Shown here in pieces: positions 59,227 to 64,000 of a stretch of 64,000 nucleotides of DNA. The DNA comes from Anaeromyxobacter terrae (lineage in GTDB: Bacteria; Myxococcota; Myxococcia; Myxococcales; Anaeromyxobacteraceae): contig NZ_JALCYY010000022.1 in NCBI RefSeq assembly GCF_022690685.1, positions 19,159 to 83,158 on the forward strand, given 5' to 3'. Both the position numbers and the translations under genes were made by a program. Positions within the stretch are counted from its first letter, which is position 1; every line of letters begins with the position of its first letter. A model generated the notes under the pieces. That model was not told where the DNA came from. It made no database searches and worked only from the letters and a program-made list of their open reading frames with translations.

Positions 59227-60678
59227 ATGGCAGAGCTCGCTCGTTTCGGCGCCGGGAGCGCCTGTCTCGTCGTCGCGCCCCAGGGGGCGCCGGGCCTCGT
59301 CGAGGCGCTCGCGCGAGCGGGCTTCACGGCGGTCGCGGCCACGGGCGAGCGCGACGCGCTCGACGCGCTCGAGCAGACGCCGTTCGCGGCGGTGTACGTG
59401 TCGCAGTCCCTGGGTCCCCCGGCCGTCGCGCGCGTCGTCACGGCCGGCGGGCAGCGCCTCGGCGAGGCGCCGATCATCGTGCTCGGGAGCTCCGGGACGG
59501 TCCAGGAGGCGGTCGACGCCATGCAGCTCGGGGCCACCGACTACGTCGCCCCGCCGTGCGACCCGGACGCCGTGCTCCGACGCCTCGCCCGCGCGCTCGA
59601 GCGCTCCGCGCCGGTCCGGCGCGCGCCCTTCCCCGCGGGCCTCCTCGGCGTCGTGGGCACCTCCGAGGCGATGCGGAGGCTCCACGACTCGATCGACAAG
59701 ATCTCCCGCTACAAGAGCAACGTCCTCCTCCTCGGCGAGAGCGGCACGGGCAAGGAGATCATCGCGCGGGCGCTGCACGAGCGCGGCCCGCGCCGCCAGC
59801 ACCTCTTCGTGCCCGTGAACTGCGCGACGCTCGGGCGCGACATCCTCGAGAACGAGCTCTTCGGCCACGAGCGGGGCGCGTTCACGGGCGCCAACGAGCG
59901 CAAGAAGGGGCTCTTCGAGCTCGCCGACGGCGGCACCTTCTTCCTCGACGAGATCGCCGAGATGGATCTCTCGACGCAGGCGAAGCTGCTCCGCGTCCTC
60001 GAGCGGAGCGAGTTCAGGCGCGTCGGCGGCACCGCCAAGGTGAAGGTGGACCTGTCCATCATCGCCGCGACGAACCGCGACCTCGAGGAGGCGATCGCCG
60101 CCGGCCGGTTCCGCGAGGACCTCTACTACCGGCTCAAGGTCGTCACGCTCGTCGTCCCGCCGCTGCGGGACCGGCGCGAGGACATCCCCGCGCTCGTGGA
60201 CGCGTTCATCGCCGACTTCAACCGCCGGACGGGCGGCCGCATCGCCGGCGTCGAGCCCGCCGCGCTCGAGTGGCTCGTCGGGTGCGACTGGCCGGGCAAC
60301 GTCCGCGAGCTTCGGAACGCGGTGGAGGGCGCGTGCGTGCTCGCGCCGGGCGAGGTGGTGAAGCTCGCGGACCTCGAGGAGCGCGTCGAGCGCCGCGGCC
60401 GCCGCCCCGCGCCCCGGGCTCCCGCGCGCGCTCCGGCCGAGCCTTCCGCAGCCCTTCCCGCCGCGTCGCCCGGCGGCGCGCCGGTCGCGCTCGCCGGCAG
60501 CATCGAGATCCCGATCGGCTGCTCGCTCGCCGAGGCCGAGCGCCGCATCGTCCTCGCGAACCTCCGCCACTACCGGACGCGGGCCCGCGCGGCCAGGGCG
60601 CTCGGCGTGGGGCTGCGCACGCTGTACACGAAGCTCGCCGCGTGGTCGCGCGACGGCGAGGATGCCGAAACGGCATGA
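59227..60678 (+). CDS. Sigma54 activator with degenerate receiver
   Basis: 483 aa. A receiver-like domain (about 12-125) lacks the phosphorylation Asp (AVYVSQSL where an Asp is expected). The AAA+ domain is intact, with GESGTGKE and GAFTGA, and a Fis-type HTH ends LGVGLRTLYTKL. It probably responds to protein-protein contact rather than phosphate. The palindrome at both ends of the gene and the -24/-12 site downstream suggest it drives the hyf-like operon. Confidence 0.88.
   Translation: MAELARFGAGSACLVVAPQGAPGLVEALARAGFTAVAATGERDALDALEQTPFAAVYVSQSLGPPAVARVVTAGGQRLGEAPIIVLGSSGTVQEAVDAMQLGATDYVAPPCDPDAVLRRLARALERSAPVRRAPFPAGLLGVVGTSEAMRRLHDSIDKISRYKSNVLLLGESGTGKEIIARALHERGPRRQHLFVPVNCATLGRDILENELFGHERGAFTGANERKKGLFELADGGTFFLDEIAEMDLSTQAKLLRVLERSEFRRVGGTAKVKVDLSIIAATNRDLEEAIAAGRFREDLYYRLKVVTLVVPPLRDRREDIPALVDAFIADFNRRTGGRIAGVEPAALEWLVGCDWPGNVRELRNAVEGACVLAPGEVVKLADLEERVERRGRRPAPRAPARAPAEPSAALPAASPGGAPVALAGSIEIPIGCSLAEAERRIVLANLRHYRTRARAARALGVGLRTLYTKLAAWSRDGEDAETA
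60663..60675. promoter_or_regulatory. Palindrome at the activator gene's 3' end
   Basis: TGCCG-AAA-CGGCA, about 70-85 bp upstream of the -24/-12 promoter at 60741. Same sequence as 59198-59210 read on the other strand. Confidence 0.55.
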
Positions 60679-60740
60679 TCCGGCCAGGCCCGATCCGGCC
60701 GTCTCCTCGAAGCTGAGCGGAAGCCCGCGGAAATCGGGGC

Positions 60741-60756
60741 TGGCGCGCTTCCTGCT
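60741..60756 (+). promoter_or_regulatory. Sigma54 promoter of the hyf-like operon
   Basis: TGGCGCGCTTCCTGCT fits TGGCACG-N4-TTGCW with the exact 10-nt GG-GC spacing. The predicted start is near 60767, so translation probably begins at the GTG near 60793 rather than at 60769. Confidence 0.65.
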
Positions 60757-60768
60757 CTCCTCCGGGGC

Positions 60769-61152
60769 GTGACGTCGAGACCGCCGCCCTCCGTGCTCGT
60801 GCTGGCCCGCCCCGGGCCCGAGAGCGACGATCTGTTCGCCGACCTCTCGCAGCGAGAGGACGTCTGCCTGCTGCGCGTCGCGACCGCGGCGGCGGCGAAC
60901 GTGGCCATCGGCGAGATCGCGGTCGCGCTCGTCATCTCCTGCCCACAGATCCCACCCTCGGCGATCGACTCGGTCCTCGCCCAGCTCGACGAGCTCCGGC
61001 CCGGGACGCCGGTGCTCGCCATCCGCACGCGCCAGGCGCAGGAGCCGGCCGCGTGGGCCGAGAGGGGCGTGGCGGTGCTGCGCCTGCCGCTGCTCGCCGG
61101 CGTCCTCTCGCGGGCGGTGGACGTCGTCCTCGGCATGACGGGCAAGCTCTAG
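60769..61152 (+). CDS. Receiver-like protein without phospho-site
   Basis: Up to 127 aa (GTG 60769; a GTG near 60793 is more compatible with the promoter). The fold pattern (VLVLARPG, VALVISCPQIP, PVLAIRT, GVAVLRLPL) is receiver-like, but the acceptor Asp is replaced. First gene of the hyf-like operon, 19 bp before the HTH-EIIA gene. Confidence 0.6.
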   Translation: MTSRPPPSVLVLARPGPESDDLFADLSQREDVCLLRVATAAAANVAIGEIAVALVISCPQIPPSAIDSVLAQLDELRPGTPVLAIRTRQAQEPAAWAERGVAVLRLPLLAGVLSRAVDVVLGMTGKL

Positions 61153-61171
61153 GAAGGAACGGCAACAGACG

Positions 61172-61870
61172 ATGCAGCTCACGACGCGCGACGCATCCCG
61201 CCTCCTCGGCGTCCCGGACTCGACGCTCCACCGCTGGCTCAAGAGCGGCGAGCTCCCTTCCACCCGGGTGAACGATCAGTACCGGCTCAACCGGATCGAC
61301 CTCCTGGAGTTCGCCGCCGCGCGGAACCTGCCCATCTCCGCCGAGCTGCTCGCGGAGCTCGAGACGGAGGCGCCGGAGCTGCCGAGCCTCGCCGACGCGC
61401 TCCGGGCCGGCGGGGTCCACCGCGGCCTCTCCGGCACTGACAAGCCGGCCATCCTGCGCGCGGTCGTCGAGCGGCTGCCGCTCCCGCGCCCTGCCGATCG
61501 CGAGCTCCTCCACCGCGTCCTCCTCGCCCGCGAGGCGCTCGGCTCGACCGGGCTCGGCAACGGGATCGCCATCCCCCACGCCCGCAACCCCATCGTCCTC
61601 CGGATCGCGCGCCCGGAGGTGGCGGTCTGCTACCTCGATACGCCCGTCGAGTTCGGGGCCATCGACGGGAAGCCCGTGCACACGCTCGTCACGCTCGTGA
61701 GCCCGTCCACCCGGGTGCACCTGCACCTGCTCGCGGTCGTCGCCGCCGCGCTCCACGACCCCGCCGTCCTCGCGAGGCTCGAGGCGCGCGCCGGCGCCGA
61801 GGAGCTCATCCCCGAGATCGCCCGCGTCGAGGCGGCCATCGCCGCCCGGCGCGCCGGGAGCGCCCGGTGA
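61172..61870 (+). CDS. Excisionase-type HTH fused to PTS EIIA (PtsN-like)
   Basis: 232 aa. A MerR/excisionase-type helix-turn-helix (about 1-50: TTRDASRLLGVPDSTLHRWLKSG) is followed by an EIIA-Ntr domain (about 85-215) with the phosphorylatable His in GIAIPHAR. This joins nitrogen/phosphotransfer sensing to DNA binding. Overlaps the next gene by 4 nt. Regulates or is co-expressed with the hyf genes. Confidence 0.85.
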   Translation: MQLTTRDASRLLGVPDSTLHRWLKSGELPSTRVNDQYRLNRIDLLEFAAARNLPISAELLAELETEAPELPSLADALRAGGVHRGLSGTDKPAILRAVVERLPLPRPADRELLHRVLLAREALGSTGLGNGIAIPHARNPIVLRIARPEVAVCYLDTPVEFGAIDGKPVHTLVTLVSPSTRVHLHLLAVVAAALHDPAVLARLEARAGAEELIPEIARVEAAIAARRAGSAR

Positions 61871-63879
61871 GCCTCTACCTCGCAGCGCTCGTCCTCCTCG
61901 GCGCCGGCGGCCTCGCCGCGCTCGCCGCGTCCGCCCGCCCGTCCGCCGCGCTCGCGATCGGCAGCGCGAGCGCCGCCGTCGGCTCCGCGCTGGGGCTCAT
62001 CGCCGCGTTCCCCGCCCTCCGCGCCCCCCCCGCCGCGTGGGAGCTCGCCTGGGCGGTGCCGAACGGCGCGCTCGCGCTCGGGCTCGACCCGCTCTCCGCC
62101 GTGTTCGCCGTCGCGGTGTTCGCGCTCGGGCTCGCCGCCGCCGTGTTCGGGGCGGGCTACATGCGGGCCCACCTCGCCCGCCGCTCGCTCGGCGCGTTCC
62201 TCTTCTTCTTCAACGTCCTGCTCGCCTCGATGGCGCTGCTCGTCGCCGCGCGCCAGGCGCTCCTCTTCATCGTCGCCTGGGAGACGATGACCGTCTCCTC
62301 GGCCCTCCTCGTCGGGCTCGAGCACGAGGATGGGGCGGTGCGGATGGCGACGCGGACGTACCTCGTGGCCTCCCACCTCGGGACCGCGTTCATCTTCGCG
62401 GTGTTCCTCACGCTCGGTCACGCGGCCGGGTCGCTCCGCTTCGAGGCGTTCGGCGCGCTCGGCGCGGGCGCCGGCTCCGCGCTCCCGGCGACGCTCCTCT
62501 TCGCCTTCGCCCTCGTGGGCTTCGGCACGAAGGCCGGCCTCGTCCCGCTCCACGTGTGGCTGCCCGAGGCCCATCCGGCGGCCCCGAGCCACGTGTCGGC
62601 GCTCATGTCCGGCGTCCTCGTCAAGATGGGCATCTACGGGATCCTGCGGGTGCTCTCGTTCCTGCCGCCCGCGCCGCTGGGCCACGGCCTCGCCCTCGCC
62701 GGCGTCGGGCTCCTCGGCGCGGTCGCGGCGCTGCTCCTCGCGCTCGGACAGCGCGACCTGAAGCGCATCCTCGCCTACTCCACGGTCGAGAACGTCGGGC
62801 TCGTCGCGTTCGGCCTCGGGATCGGCCTCGTCGGCGCGGCGGCCCGGGCCCCCGCGGTGGCCGCGCTGGGCGTCGCGGGCGCGCTCCTCCACCTCTGGAA
62901 CCACGCCCTCATGAAGGGGCTCGCCTTCATGGGCGCCGGCGCCGTGGTGCACGGCACGGGCACCCGCGACGTGGAGCGCATGGGCGGGCTCCTCCGGCGC
63001 CTCCCGGTGAGCGCGGGGCTCCTCGTGTTCGCGGCCGCCGCGCTCGCGGCGCTCCCGCCGCTCAACGGCTTCGTCTCCGAGTGGCTGCTCTACCTCGGGC
63101 TCCTCCAGGGCGGGCGGGGCGCGAGCGCCGGGGTCGCCCTGCTCGCCTACCTGTCGCTCGCCGTCCTCGCGCTCGTCGGCGCGCTGGCCGCCGTCGTGTT
63201 CACGCGGCTCGTCGGCGCGGCGCTCCTCGGCAGCCCGCGCAGCCCCGAGGCGGCGTCCGCCCACGAGGGCGGCCCGCTGCTCCTCGCGCCGCTCGCCGCC
63301 CTCGCCGCGGCGAACGCGGCCGTCGCGCTCTTCCCCGGGCAGGCGATCGCGCTCCTCACCCCGGCGGCCGCGCTCGTGCTGCGCGTCCCCGAGGCGCAGC
63401 TCGCGGCGACGCTCGCCCCCGCCGTCTCGGCCCTCACCGTGCCGCTCCGTGTCGGGCTCGCGGTCCTCGTCGTCGCCGGCGTCGCCCTCGCCCTCGCCTC
63501 GCGGCGGATGCTCTCCCGCCGCGACGTGCGCGCAGCCGCGACGTGGGGCTGCGGCTTCTCGGCCGAGAGCCCGCGCGTGCAGTACACCGCCGCGTCGCTC
63601 TCCGAGCTCGCGCTCGCGGCGATGGCGCCGCGCGCCCTCCAGCCCGTCGCGACCCCGCAGCGGCCCGAGGGGATCTTCCCCCGCCGCGTCCGCTTCGCGC
63701 TCGAGGCCGACGACCCCGCCCGCGCCCGCGTGTTCGAGCCTGCGTTCCGCGCGGTGGGCGAGTGGTTCGGCCGGCTGCGACGCTTCCAGCAGTCGCGGCT
63801 CAACCTGCAGCTCCTCTACACCGTCCTCACCGTCCTCGCCCTCTCGGCGCTCCTCCTGTTCCACCAGCGGGGCTCATGA
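61867..63879 (+). CDS. hyfB: Hydrogenase-4-like proton-conducting subunit (HyfB/HycC type)
   Basis: 670 aa, NuoL/M-like antiporter family with many hydrophobic helices. Conserved GTKAGLVPLHVWLPEAHPAAPSHVSALMSG, YSTVENVGL, and NHALMKGLAFMGAGAV. The C-terminus CGFSAESPRVQYTAASL is typical of HyfB. Ion pumping driven by a membrane-bound hydrogenase or formate hydrogenlyase. GTG start overlaps the HTH-EIIA stop. Confidence 0.88.
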   Translation: MSLYLAALVLLGAGGLAALAASARPSAALAIGSASAAVGSALGLIAAFPALRAPPAAWELAWAVPNGALALGLDPLSAVFAVAVFALGLAAAVFGAGYMRAHLARRSLGAFLFFFNVLLASMALLVAARQALLFIVAWETMTVSSALLVGLEHEDGAVRMATRTYLVASHLGTAFIFAVFLTLGHAAGSLRFEAFGALGAGAGSALPATLLFAFALVGFGTKAGLVPLHVWLPEAHPAAPSHVSALMSGVLVKMGIYGILRVLSFLPPAPLGHGLALAGVGLLGAVAALLLALGQRDLKRILAYSTVENVGLVAFGLGIGLVGAAARAPAVAALGVAGALLHLWNHALMKGLAFMGAGAVVHGTGTRDVERMGGLLRRLPVSAGLLVFAAAALAALPPLNGFVSEWLLYLGLLQGGRGASAGVALLAYLSLAVLALVGALAAVVFTRLVGAALLGSPRSPEAASAHEGGPLLLAPLAALAAANAAVALFPGQAIALLTPAAALVLRVPEAQLAATLAPAVSALTVPLRVGLAVLVVAGVALALASRRMLSRRDVRAAATWGCGFSAESPRVQYTAASLSELALAAMAPRALQPVATPQRPEGIFPRRVRFALEADDPARARVFEPAFRAVGEWFGRLRRFQQSRLNLQLLYTVLTVLALSALLLFHQRGS

Positions 63880-64000
63880 CGATCGTCCCCGTCCTCGGCG
63901 CCATCGCCCTCCCCGCCGCGAGCGGGCTCGCCGCGGCCGCGCTGCGCAGGCGGCCCGCCGCGGGCCAGGCCGTCGCGTGCGCGGCGCTGTGCGCCGGGGC
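63876..64000 (+). CDS. Membrane subunit of the hyf-like operon (cut by window edge)
   Basis: ATG 63876 overlaps the hyfB stop (ATGA). The first 41 residues are hydrophobic (TIVPVLGAIALPAASGLAAAAL). Too short to assign; the next subunit of the hydrogenase complex is expected. Confidence 0.55.
   Translation, partial: MTIVPVLGAIALPAASGLAAAALRRRPAAGQAVACAALCAG

Overview
The window looks like a chromosomal segment of a myxobacterium close to Anaeromyxobacter (inferred). Base composition is very GC-rich with strong G/C third positions. There is an mglB-mglA polarity pair of Myxococcus-type lengths (159 and 195 aa), a Myxococcota-style array of kinases, FHA proteins and sigma54 activators, and many lineage-specific lipoproteins.

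Layout. 1-2.4 kb: copper efflux unit (cupredoxin plus CopA, CopA cut by the window edge). 2.5-4.2 kb: DUF1207 envelope protein and a cupin. 4.2-8.6 kb: sucCD with a divergently encoded PrpR-type sigma54 activator; a good -24/-12 site precedes sucC. 8.6-12.5 kb: small membrane proteins, a GH114-like lipoprotein with an apparent CTG start, and a MocR regulator with an inverted-repeat control region. 12.5-19.9 kb: a visibly less GC-biased accessory island ending at the 3' side of rnpB. It holds three proteins with HEPN RNxxxH motifs, a DUF2971 protein, a class III cyclase-like gene beside a PD-(D/E)XK nuclease candidate, and a TIR-like remnant. Three of its genes carry single-base frameshifts. 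No integrase was seen.

19.9-29.9 kb: rnpB, a PadR regulator, DNA repair (nth, mug), threonine aldolase, an M23 peptidase, a beta-helix protein, phospholipid genes (pssA, pgpA) and cinA. 30-36.7 kb: a large HEXXH/beta-propeller/outer-membrane-barrel fusion, recA, comM and a family 5 uracil-DNA glycosylase. 36.8-40.6 kb: TPR lipoprotein, a secreted protein and mglBA. 40.6-44.6 kb: recR, ybaB, dnaX, the 4.5S SRP RNA, two tRNA-Ser genes and tadA. 44.6-58.1 kb: Cys-rich lipoproteins, radical SAM protein, DsbA-like lipoprotein, DUF4388 protein, truD, OmpA/TSP3 protein, and a kinase-PEGA-lipoprotein operon. 58.1-64 kb: FHA-cyclase protein, a sigma54 activator with a degenerate receiver, a -24/-12 promoter, a receiver-like protein, an HTH-EIIA(PtsN) fusion and the start of a hydrogenase-4-like (Hyf) membrane operon.

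Two regulatory themes recur: sigma54 activators placed next to the metabolic operon they probably control (sucCD; hyf-like genes), and overlapping start/stop codons within operons. The accessory island is the most likely place for an undescribed system; it resembles an anti-phage island that is partly decayed.
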